Shown: one piece after another, positions 1-6,082 of the stretch | Numbering within the stretch: the first letter of the stretch is position 1 | How the letters are laid out: each line of letters starts with the position of its first letter | Source: Lachnospiraceae bacterium | GTDB taxonomy: Bacteria > Bacillota > Clostridia > Lachnospirales > Lachnospiraceae | Direction of reading: 5' to 3' | Length of the DNA stretch: 8,773 nucleotides | NCBI GenBank assembly: GCA_021200345.1 | Contig: JAJQGR010000283.1 | Location: forward strand, 1-8,773 | Position numbers and translations under genes: made by a program | Notes under the pieces: generated by a model | The model's database searches: none | What the model saw: the letters and a program-made list of their open reading frames with translations, nothing else | What the model was told of the DNA's origin: nothing

Positions 1-445
1 AAAGCTTCGATACCACAAAATCATTATCATGACCGATGCGGATGTGGACGGCGCTCATATTGCGACTCTGCTTCTGACCCTGTTTTATCGTTTTATGCCG
101 GAACTGATCTATGAGGGCCATGTTTATATCGCCACTCCGCCTTTGTACAAGGCCATTCCTGCCAAAGGAGAGGAAGAGTATCTCTATGATGACAAGGCTT
201 TGGAGAGATACCGCAAGAGACACAAGGGTTCTTTCACCCTTCAGCGTTACAAAGGTCTTGGGGAAATGGACGCCAACCAGCTATGGGAGACCACCCTGGA
301 TCCGGAGCGCCGGGTGATGAAAAAAGTAGAAATCGAGGACGGCCGCCGTGCCAGCATGGTGACCGAGGTCCTGATGGGAACAGATGTACCGCCTCGTAAG
401 GCTTTCATCTACGAACACGCGACTGACGCGGAGCTGGACGTATGA
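1..445 (+). CDS. parE: Type II topoisomerase subunit B, C-terminal part (ParE/GyrB-like), 5' truncated by the window
   Basis: This is the C-terminal end of the ATP-hydrolysing subunit of a type II DNA topoisomerase. It is read from base 2 and runs in from the left, so the ATPase and transducer domains are outside the window. Visible are the second half of the TOPRIM domain, with the metal-binding motif TDADVDGAHI right at the left edge, and the family signature QRYKGLGEMDANQLWETTLD. The tail (MGTDVPPRKAFIYEHA) is the usual C-terminal block of GyrB and ParE. The next gene encodes the matching A subunit, so the two should form an A2B2 heterotetramer that passes DNA duplexes through a double-strand break. 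Family membership is certain. The choice of ParE over GyrB rests on the partner lacking a GyrA box; clostridial pairs of this kind are also annotated as DNA gyrase. Confidence 0.93.
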   Translation, partial: KLRYHKIIIMTDADVDGAHIATLLLTLFYRFMPELIYEGHVYIATPPLYKAIPAKGEEEYLYDDKALERYRKRHKGSFTLQRYKGLGEMDANQLWETTLDPERRVMKKVEIEDGRRASMVTEVLMGTDVPPRKAFIYEHATDAELDV

Positions 446-490
446 TGAGCCGGAGATATTATCCGGAAGTTTAACGATAACTAAAAAACG

Positions 491-564
491 GGCGATGATA
501 TTTGGAAAAGATAAGGCTGAGCTTTGCGTCAGCGCGAAGCCGTTCTTTTACCAAATATCATGCC
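491..564. repeat. Long imperfect palindrome with an inner hairpin between the two topoisomerase genes
   Basis: Bases 491-510 pair with 545-564 over 19 base pairs, with only two single-base bulges (G494 and A550). The core ATGATATTTGG / CCAAATATCAT is perfect. Inside the 34-base loop, 521-528 pairs with 533-540 (8 bp, one G-U) around a TCAG tetraloop. The result is a two-storey stem-loop of 74 bases. It has no U-tract after it, so it does not look like a simple intrinsic terminator. It could be a small palindromic repeat or MITE-like element that inserted between the genes, or a structured RNA segment that affects mRNA stability or translation of the downstream gene. I see no second copy in this window, and no clear target-site duplication. 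The structure is read directly; its role is inference. Confidence 0.75.
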
Positions 565-567
565 GGC

Positions 568-579
568 TTACATATGTAA
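568..579. promoter_or_regulatory. 12-bp perfect dyad (TTACATATGTAA) upstream of the A-subunit gene
   Basis: TTACATATGTAA is a perfect 12-bp palindrome four bases after the larger palindromic element and 18 bases before the start codon at 598. Its position would suit an operator, or it could be chance in an AT-rich gap. No convincing -35/-10 pair was found around it. Confidence 0.3.
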
Positions 580-597
580 TCTGAAACGGAAAAGAAT

Positions 598-2835
598 ATG
601 GAAGAGCGAATCCTCAAATCTGAATACTCCGAAGTAATGCAGAAATCTTTCATTGATTACGCCATGAGCGTTATCATTGCCCGGGCCCTGCCGGACGTGC
701 GGGACGGTCTCAAGCCTGTGCAGCGCCGTACTCTCTACGACATGTACGAGTTGGGCATCCGCTATGACAGACCTTACCGCAAATGTGCCCGTATTGTGGG
801 AGATACCATGGGCAAATACCATCCCCATGGCGACGGTTCCATCTATGACGCGCTGGTGGTGATGGCTCAGGATTTCAAGCGTGGTCTGCCCCTGGTGGAC
901 GGTCATGGCAATTTTGGCACCATCGAGGGTGACGGTGCCGCGGCCATGCGTTACACAGAGGCCAGGCTGGAGCGAATTGCTCAGGATGGGCTTTTGGCTG
1001 ATCTGGATAAAGACGTTGTGGACTTTATCCCCAATTTTGACGAAACAGAAAAAGAGCCCTCCATTTTGCCCGCCAAATTCCCCAACCTGCTGATCAATGG
1101 CTCTGAGGGAATTGCGGTGGGTATGTCCACCAGTGTTCCGCCTCACAATTTCGCGGAGGTGGCGGATGCCACAAAAGCTTATCTGAATAATCCGGATATC
1201 TCGGTTCAGGAGCTGATGCGCTACATACCGGGGCCGGATTTTCCAACCGGAGGTATTATCTGCAATAAAGATGAACTTCTGAACATTTATGAGACCGGTA
1301 CAGGCAAAATCAAAATTCGCGGCCGTGTGCAGGTGGAAAAGCGGAAAAACGGCAGGCTGAATATTGTTGTTACGGAAATACCGTATACAATGATCGGCAG
1401 CGGAATTGCCAAATTTCTGCAGGATGTGGCTGCTCTTTCGGAGAGCAAAAAGACCAATGATATCGTGGATATTTCCAATCAGTCCTCCAAGGATGGAATC
1501 CGTATTGTTATTGAAGTCAGACGGGATACCGATACTGAGAATTTCATCAACATGCTTTACAAAAAAACCCGTCTGGAGGACACCTTCGGTGTGAATATGC
1601 TTGCCATTAAGGATGGAAGACCGGAGGTTTTAAGCCTAAAGCAGATCATTGCCGCCAATGTGGACTTCCAGTTCGAGTTTACCAGGCGAAAATATACCAC
1701 GCTTCTCAATAAGGAACTGGAGAAAAAAGAGATTCAGGAAGGGCTGATCAAAGCCTGCAATGTGATTGACCTGATTATAGAGATCCTGCGGGGCTCCCGG
1801 GACCGGAACATGGCCAAAAACTGTCTGGTGAACGGAGAGACAAAGGGAATTAAATTTAAGAGCAAAGGTTCGGAAATCATGGCCAGCCAGCTGATGTTTA
1901 CGGAAAAGCAGGCAAACGCTATTCTGGAGATGCGGCTTTATAAGCTCATCGGCCTGGAGCTGGAGGCATTGATTAAGGAGCATGAGGACACGCTGACCAA
2001 TATTTACAGTTATGAGGATATCCTGTCCAGGCGTGATTCCATGGCCCAGGTCATCATTCAGGAGATGGATGGCTTTAAAAAGGATTATAAAAAAGACCGG
2101 CGCACCACCATTGAGAATGCCCAGGAAGCGGTTTTTGTAGAAAAAAAAGCAGAAGAAGCGGATATTTATGTGATGATTGACCGCTTTGGCTATATCCGTG
2201 GCGTGGATGAAGTTACTTTCGAGAGAAATAAGGATTCAGCATTGGCTGAGAATCGTTTTGTATTTAAATGTAAAAATACAGGAAAAGTGTGCATTTTCAC
2301 GGATAAAGGGCAGATGTACACACTCAGGGCGTCTGACATTCCCTGCGGAAAGTTCAGGGATAAGGCGCAGCCTGTGGATAATATCAGCGCTTATTCTTCA
2401 GAGAAAGAAGCCATTGTGTTTGCTGCCAGTCAGTCAGATATGAATCTTTACAGACTATGCTTTGTCACGGCCCAGGGCATGGGAAAACTGGTGGACGGCG
2501 GTGAGTTTGATGTGACAAGAAGGAGTGTGGCCGCTACAAAGCTGCAGGAGGGGGACAGCCTGATCAGCGTGGAAATTTATAAGGATCAGAAGCATATTGT
2601 ATTACGGTCAAAGGAAGGATATTTTCTCCGCTTTGCCATGGAGGAGATTCCGGAAAAAAAGAAGGCGGCCGTGGGTGTGCGTCTGATGAAGCTGAAGCCA
2701 TCGGATCTGCTGGACGATGTCTATTATTTGAAGTATAATGACAACGTGACAATCTCTTACAGGGAAAAACAGATGGATCTCTCAAAATTAAAACTGGGGA
2801 AAAGAGATACCGCAGGTGTAAAGGTGCGGGTATAA
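598..2835 (+). CDS. parC: Type II topoisomerase subunit A (ParC/GyrA-like)
   Basis: This is the DNA breakage-reunion subunit, 745 residues. The N-terminal catalytic core (about 1-490) carries the winged-helix block YHPHGDGSIYD (74-84) and the catalytic tyrosine Y119 in AAAMRYTEARL, which forms the covalent link to DNA. A coiled-coil and helical region follows, then a beta-pinwheel C-terminal domain from about residue 520. The GyrA box (QRRGGKG-like), needed by gyrase to wrap DNA for negative supercoiling, is not recognisable in that domain, so a ParC-like decatenase role is favoured. The ribosome binding site is weak (GGAAAAG just before ATG), which may reflect co-expression with the upstream B subunit. 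The start is supported because the protein begins at the usual GyrA/ParC N-terminus. At the position matching E. coli GyrA Ser83 there is Gly80, followed by Ser81; Asp84 matches Asp87. Subunit identity is certain; gyrase versus topoisomerase IV is not. Confidence 0.95.
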   Translation: MEERILKSEYSEVMQKSFIDYAMSVIIARALPDVRDGLKPVQRRTLYDMYELGIRYDRPYRKCARIVGDTMGKYHPHGDGSIYDALVVMAQDFKRGLPLVDGHGNFGTIEGDGAAAMRYTEARLERIAQDGLLADLDKDVVDFIPNFDETEKEPSILPAKFPNLLINGSEGIAVGMSTSVPPHNFAEVADATKAYLNNPDISVQELMRYIPGPDFPTGGIICNKDELLNIYETGTGKIKIRGRVQVEKRKNGRLNIVVTEIPYTMIGSGIAKFLQDVAALSESKKTNDIVDISNQSSKDGIRIVIEVRRDTDTENFINMLYKKTRLEDTFGVNMLAIKDGRPEVLSLKQIIAANVDFQFEFTRRKYTTLLNKELEKKEIQEGLIKACNVIDLIIEILRGSRDRNMAKNCLVNGETKGIKFKSKGSEIMASQLMFTEKQANAILEMRLYKLIGLELEALIKEHEDTLTNIYSYEDILSRRDSMAQVIIQEMDGFKKDYKKDRRTTIENAQEAVFVEKKAEEADIYVMIDRFGYIRGVDEVTFERNKDSALAENRFVFKCKNTGKVCIFTDKGQMYTLRASDIPCGKFRDKAQPVDNISAYSSEKEAIVFAASQSDMNLYRLCFVTAQGMGKLVDGGEFDVTRRSVAATKLQEGDSLISVEIYKDQKHIVLRSKEGYFLRFAMEEIPEKKKAAVGVRLMKLKPSDLLDDVYYLKYNDNVTISYREKQMDLSKLKLGKRDTAGVKVRV

Positions 2836-2838
2836 TGC

Positions 2839-2890
2839 TGGAGTCAGAATGATATCGCTGACCGGGGTATGACTGGTCAGTCTGGCTCCA
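2839..2890 (+). promoter_or_regulatory. Two nested stem-loops in the leader of rsmD
   Basis: An outer 10-bp stem (2839-2848 with 2881-2890, one G-U pair) encloses a perfect 6-bp inner stem (CTGACC 2858-2863 with GGTCAG 2875-2880). The structure starts four bases after the topoisomerase stop codon and ends three bases before the GGGAGGA ribosome binding site of rsmD. No U-run follows, so a strong terminator is unlikely. It could be an mRNA processing or stability element, or it could limit read-through and translation. Confidence 0.5.
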
Positions 2891-2906
2891 TACGGGAGGA
2901 AAACGG

Positions 2907-3488
2907 ATGAGAGTGATTGCGGGAAAAGCCAGAAGGCTGCCTTTGAAAACCGTGCCTGGATATGATACCAGACCTACACAGGATATCACCAAGGAAACGT
3001 TGTTTAATATTCTGATGCCGGATATCCCCGGCTGTGTGTTTGTGGATTTGTTCAGCGGCACAGGCGGAATCGGCATTGAGGCATTGAGCCGGGGGGCGAG
3101 AAAGGCTTATTTTGTGGAGCAGTCACCGAAAGCAATGTCCTGTATTCGGGATAATCTGTCATTTACAAAGCTGGCGTATCAGGCCGTCACTCTTAAAATG
3201 GACGCGGCCGGCTCGCTGCATCATATATTTGAAAAAGAAGTTGATATCATTTTCATGGACCCGCCCTATGGACAGGGGCTGGAGAGACAGATACTGACAC
3301 TCCTGAAAGACAGGAGTTATGTTACTTCTGATACCCTTGTCATTGTGGAGGCAAGGCTGGAGGAGGATTTTTCCTACGTGACTGAGCTGGGCTTTGAGGT
3401 GTATCGGGAAAAGAAATATAAAACCAACAAGCATGTTTTTATCAGGAGAGAGCAGAATGAAGAGAGCAGTTTATCCGGGCAGCTTTGA
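2907..3488 (+). CDS. rsmD: 16S rRNA (guanine(966)-N2)-methyltransferase RsmD
   Basis: The enzyme uses S-adenosylmethionine to methylate the exocyclic amine of a guanine in 16S rRNA (G966 in E. coli numbering) during small-subunit assembly. It has 193 residues, normal for the family. It opens with MRVIAGKARR and TRPT (21-24), both typical of RsmD. The SAM-binding motif I is DLFSGTGGIGIEAL (47-60) and the catalytic DPPY motif is at 118-121. The start is fixed by a strong GGGAGGA six bases upstream. The 3' end overlaps coaD by 32 bases in another frame, so the two are probably translated together; rsmD next to coaD is a widespread bacterial arrangement. Nothing is missing or damaged. Confidence 0.95.
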   Translation: MRVIAGKARRLPLKTVPGYDTRPTQDITKETLFNILMPDIPGCVFVDLFSGTGGIGIEALSRGARKAYFVEQSPKAMSCIRDNLSFTKLAYQAVTLKMDAAGSLHHIFEKEVDIIFMDPPYGQGLERQILTLLKDRSYVTSDTLVIVEARLEEDFSYVTELGFEVYREKKYKTNKHVFIRREQNEESSLSGQL

Positions 3489-3945
3489 CCCGCTGACTTA
3501 TGGACATCTGGATATCATAAAACGCGCCGCCGGGATTTTTGATGAATTGACGGTCGCGGTTTTGAATAATACCGCAAAATCTCCATTGTTTTCTGTGGAA
3601 GAACGTGTTAAGATGATTGAGGAAGTGACGAAGGATATTCCCAATGTGCATGTGGATTCTTTCTCCGGTCTGCTTGTAGATTATGCGGCCTCCCATGAGA
3701 TTCCCGTATCGGTCAGAGGACTGAGAGCGGTTACGGATTTTGAATATGAACTTCAGGTCGCCCAGACCAACAGGCTTCTTTCCCGGGGAAAACTGGACAC
3801 GTTTTTTCTGACTACCAGTCTGGAGTATGCTTATCTGAGCAGCTCCGTGGTGAAAGAAATCGCGGAATTTCACGGAAATCTGGATCGTTGTGTACCGGAG
3901 CATGTTGAACAGAGACTATATGAGAAATTTGGACATAAAGTATGA
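3457..3945 (+). CDS. coaD: Phosphopantetheine adenylyltransferase (CoaD)
   Basis: This enzyme catalyses the penultimate step of coenzyme A synthesis: 4'-phosphopantetheine plus ATP gives dephospho-CoA and pyrophosphate. It has 162 residues, the standard length. The nucleotidyltransferase signature is GSFDPLTYGH (8-17; the TYGH form of the T/HxGH motif). The substrate-binding block RGLRAVTDFEYE (87-98) and the SSS ATP-binding segment (128-130) are also present. An in-frame ATG lies upstream at 3394, but the start at 3457 is preferred. It gives the family N-terminus MKRAVYPGSFD directly and is preceded by AGGAGAG at 3444-3450. The gene starts inside the end of rsmD, which points to translational coupling. 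Confidence 0.96.
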   Translation: MKRAVYPGSFDPLTYGHLDIIKRAAGIFDELTVAVLNNTAKSPLFSVEERVKMIEEVTKDIPNVHVDSFSGLLVDYAASHEIPVSVRGLRAVTDFEYELQVAQTNRLLSRGKLDTFFLTTSLEYAYLSSSVVKEIAEFHGNLDRCVPEHVEQRLYEKFGHKV

Positions 3946-3979
3946 ACACTAGCGCGCAAAACGGAAGGAGTGAAATCAA

Positions 3980-4594
3980 ATGGCATCAAGAATTGAGCAA
4001 TTGATTGAAGAAATTGAAAGCTATATCGATACCTGCAAACCTCAGGCTTTTTCCAAGGATAATATCATCGTGGACAGGAATCATATTGAGGAGCTTCTGG
4101 ATGAGCTGAAGAAAAAGACACCGGAGGACATTAAAAGGTATCAGCGTATTGTGGCTCAGAAGGACGCAATCCTTGAGGATGCGAGAGCCAGCGCTCAGGC
4201 TCTTGTAGATAAAGCCACGATTCAGACCAATGAACTGGTCAGTGAGCATGAGATTATGCAGCAGGCTCATGCCAGGGCGCAGGAGGTGGAGCTGATGGCG
4301 CGTCAGAAAGCTCAGGAGCTGATTGACGCGGCCGCCATTGAGGCCAATAATATGCGGATGGCCGCGGTGCAGTATACTGATGATCTGCTGGCCAATATTG
4401 AGAATCTTCTGTCCCATTCTATTCAGACAACGCAGAGTCAGTATGAGAATTTGAATACCAGTCTGAATCAGTATCTGAATGTGGTTACTGCCAACAGAGA
4501 AGAGCTGCGCCCGGCAGAAGAGCATCATGAGGATTCAGAGCAGGCTCCCGCGCCGGGATCTTCCACCGGGGAAATCCCGCTGGATCTGCTTTGA
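3980..4594 (+). CDS. Coiled-coil protein of unknown function, DivIVA/ATP-synthase-b-like
   Basis: The protein has 204 residues, with no signal peptide and no membrane segment. The N-terminal part (1-60) is helical and includes KDNIIVDRNHIEELLDEL. Residues about 60-170 form a long Ala/Gln/Glu-rich coiled coil resembling the stalk b/H subunits of ATPases and the DivIVA superfamily. The tail (about 176-196) is rich in Glu, His, Pro and Ser, then ends in the short hydrophobic motif EIPLDLL. The start is supported by AAGGAG nine to ten bases upstream. It follows coaD by 34 bases and is probably the last gene of the rsmD-coaD unit, because a hairpin terminator follows. Proteins like this are often auto-annotated as an ATPase, but I see no Walker motif, so that label is not supported. 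A role as a cytoskeletal or cell-division scaffold is inference from shape and gene order only. Confidence 0.85.
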   Translation: MASRIEQLIEEIESYIDTCKPQAFSKDNIIVDRNHIEELLDELKKKTPEDIKRYQRIVAQKDAILEDARASAQALVDKATIQTNELVSEHEIMQQAHARAQEVELMARQKAQELIDAAAIEANNMRMAAVQYTDDLLANIENLLSHSIQTTQSQYENLNTSLNQYLNVVTANREELRPAEEHHEDSEQAPAPGSSTGEIPLDLL

Positions 4595-4651
4595 TGTCTG
4601 TTCAGCAAGGATGCAGAAGTTATTTGATGTGGACGTATACTCAGGTTTATG

Positions 4652-4679
4652 GAAAGCCGGTAGGATTACCGGCTTTCTT
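4652..4679 (+). terminator. Likely intrinsic terminator after the rsmD-coaD-coiled-coil unit
   Basis: An 11-bp perfect stem (GAAAGCCGGTA, 4652-4662, with TACCGGCTTTC, 4667-4677) closes on a GGAT loop. The U-tract is short because part of it lies in the stem (CTTTCTT). The stem is 57 bases after the coiled-coil stop codon. It is strong enough to terminate or at least to protect the 3' end, but with few unpaired U residues its efficiency is uncertain. Confidence 0.6.
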
Positions 4680-4750
4680 GTGCATGGAGATATTTACAGG
4701 CGTCTGATTGCGAAAAGCCATGGATCTTAAGTGCGCGAAAGGAACAGAAA

Positions 4751-5410
4751 ATGCATCATTTACTGAAGAATAAAAAGGCCTGTCTGTTTGATATGGACGG
4801 GACTCTGCTGGATTCCATGTATGTATGGAAGGTTGTGGACGAGCATTTTTTCGGCCTGTTTGGTATGGAGGTGCCGCCAAATCTGCAACAGGAAATCGGC
4901 GGTATGAGCTTTACGGAAACCGCCGGGTACATAAAAGAACAATACAGGATTTCCATGACCGGGGAAGAAATCAGGGATCTTTGGAACCGGCTGGCGCAGG
5001 AAGAGTATGCCAGCCATGTAAGTTACAAACCCGGTGCCCAGGAGTTTTTGCAGTATTGCAAAGATATGGGGCTGAAGACCGCCATCTGTACCAGCAATTC
5101 CCGCCAGCTGCTGCAGGCTGCCGATTCACACCTGAATCTGTCTCAATATATCGATGAGTTTGTTACTGCCTGTGAGGTGGAAAGAGGAAAGCCGTTTCCG
5201 GATGTTTATCTTGCCGCTGCCAGAAAGCTGAAAGTAAAACCGGAGGAATGTCTTTGTTTTGAGGATATTCTGCCCGGGGTCAGGGCAGGACGAAACGCGG
5301 GAATGGAGGTCTGCGCTGTGGAGGATTCACATGCGGTCCAGGACAGGCAGCAGATCAGGAGGGAATCACAATTATATATTGCGGATTATCATGAACTTTT
5401 CGGGGAATGA
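4751..5410 (+). CDS. HAD-superfamily hydrolase, beta-phosphoglucomutase/phosphatase-like (subfamily IA)
   Basis: This is a probable small-molecule phosphatase or phosphomutase of 219 residues. Motif I is DMDGTLLDS (14-22), with D14 as nucleophile and D16 as acid/base. Motif II is the TSNS segment (114-117), motif III is K147 in GKPFPDVY, and motif IV is the acidic pair E171-D172 in CFEDILPGVRAG. The helical cap lies between motifs I and II (about 22-95), as in the beta-phosphoglucomutase and phosphoglycolate phosphatase group. All catalytic residues are present. The substrate cannot be told from sequence. The start has AAAGGA eight bases upstream. It sits between a likely terminator and the promoter of the next gene, so it is probably a single transcription unit, although no clear promoter was identified in the 156 bases before it. 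Confidence 0.9.
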   Translation: MHHLLKNKKACLFDMDGTLLDSMYVWKVVDEHFFGLFGMEVPPNLQQEIGGMSFTETAGYIKEQYRISMTGEEIRDLWNRLAQEEYASHVSYKPGAQEFLQYCKDMGLKTAICTSNSRQLLQAADSHLNLSQYIDEFVTACEVERGKPFPDVYLAAARKLKVKPEECLCFEDILPGVRAGRNAGMEVCAVEDSHAVQDRQQIRRESQLYIADYHELFGE

Positions 5411-5432
5411 ATTGCTGCAATGAGGCTGTCAT

Positions 5433-5461
5433 TTGTGTAAGAAATACAGAGTTATTATAAT
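5433..5461 (+). promoter_or_regulatory. SigA-type promoter for the membrane protein-pseudouridine synthase-recU unit
   Basis: TTGTGT (5433-5438) and TATAAT (5456-5461) are separated by 17 bases. The -10 box is perfect consensus and the -35 box keeps the TTG. The promoter lies 36 bases upstream of the start at 5498, which itself has a good AGAGGAG site at 5482-5488. Confidence 0.65.
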
Positions 5462-5497
5462 AGAGTTTTCATAATCATATTAGAGGAGTTTTTATTT

Positions 5498-6082
5498 ATG
5501 CTTCGCAGATTTTTGGGCCTGGCTCAGGTAAAAAATACTTATCGATACATAGATACACAGAGAGTGTATGAGATTCTCCGCACCGTTCTGTTTTTTGGAG
5601 TGTCTATCGCTCTTTTTTTGGGCGGATATCAGGCCACAGGGAGCAGAAATAATCTGCTGACGGTGGTTGCTGTTCTGGGCTGTCTCCCGGCCAGCAAGAG
5701 CATGGTATCCGCTATTATGTTCTGCAGGTTTCACAGCGCGTCCGAGCAGGTCCATCAGGCGGCTGCGCCCTTTGATGAAACACAGGACACCCTTTATGAT
5801 CTGGTGTTTACAACCCAAAAAGTGAATTATTCGGTCGCTCACTGTTGCCTGATCGGCAATGAGCTGGTGCTTTTGACTGAGGATAAAAAGCTGGATAAAA
5901 AGGGGCTGGAGTCTCATTTGAATGAAATGTTTAAAAAAGCTGGACTGGGAAAGGTAAATATTGGTATTTTCACGGAAATCCGGCGTTATACGGACCGGCT
6001 GAATACGTTGATAAAAGGGGAGCGGGAGGAATATAAAGATGCCGCTCTTTTAATAGAAACGTTAAGGGAAATCACTTTATAA
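5498..6082 (+). CDS. Unknown two-pass membrane protein with a C-terminal soluble domain
   Basis: I do not recognise this 194-residue protein. The N-terminus is basic and amphipathic (MLRRFLGLAQ). Two hydrophobic segments follow, at about 27-46 and 52-75, separated by a short polar turn (ATGSRNN), so a helical hairpin anchor is likely. The remaining 120 residues look globular and soluble, with an alternating beta/alpha pattern (for example NELVLLTED at 121-129, then helix KKGLESHLNEMFKKAG, then VNIGIFTE at 153-160). By the positive-inside rule the N-terminus and the C-terminal domain are probably cytoplasmic. It is the first gene after a good promoter, and its stop codon overlaps the next start by one base (TAATG). 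It is therefore translated with the pseudouridine synthase. No catalytic motif is evident, and function is unknown. Confidence 0.85.
   Translation: MLRRFLGLAQVKNTYRYIDTQRVYEILRTVLFFGVSIALFLGGYQATGSRNNLLTVVAVLGCLPASKSMVSAIMFCRFHSASEQVHQAAAPFDETQDTLYDLVFTTQKVNYSVAHCCLIGNELVLLTEDKKLDKKGLESHLNEMFKKAGLGKVNIGIFTEIRRYTDRLNTLIKGEREEYKDAALLIETLREITL

Noticed and set aside
450..466. Small hairpin CCGGA/TCCGG after the B-subunit stop, as a terminator
   Set aside because: It has only five base pairs and no T-run, so it could easily be chance.
568..1146. 192-codon open frame on the minus strand opposite the A-subunit gene
   Set aside because: It lies antisense to the conserved catalytic core of a certain gene, and its translation has no recognisable domain.
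2564..3076. 170-codon minus-strand open frame spanning the end of the A subunit and the start of rsmD
   Set aside because: It overlaps two well-supported genes and its translation is low-complexity and Pro/Ser-rich, as expected of an antisense shadow.
3394..3456. Upstream in-frame start for coaD adding 21 residues
   Set aside because: The extension does not match the CoaD N-terminus, and a proper ribosome binding site precedes the ATG at 3457.
4611..4730. 39-codon open frame in the gap before the HAD gene
   Set aside because: Its AAGG touches the ATG with no spacing, it reads straight through the terminator hairpin, and it resembles nothing I know.
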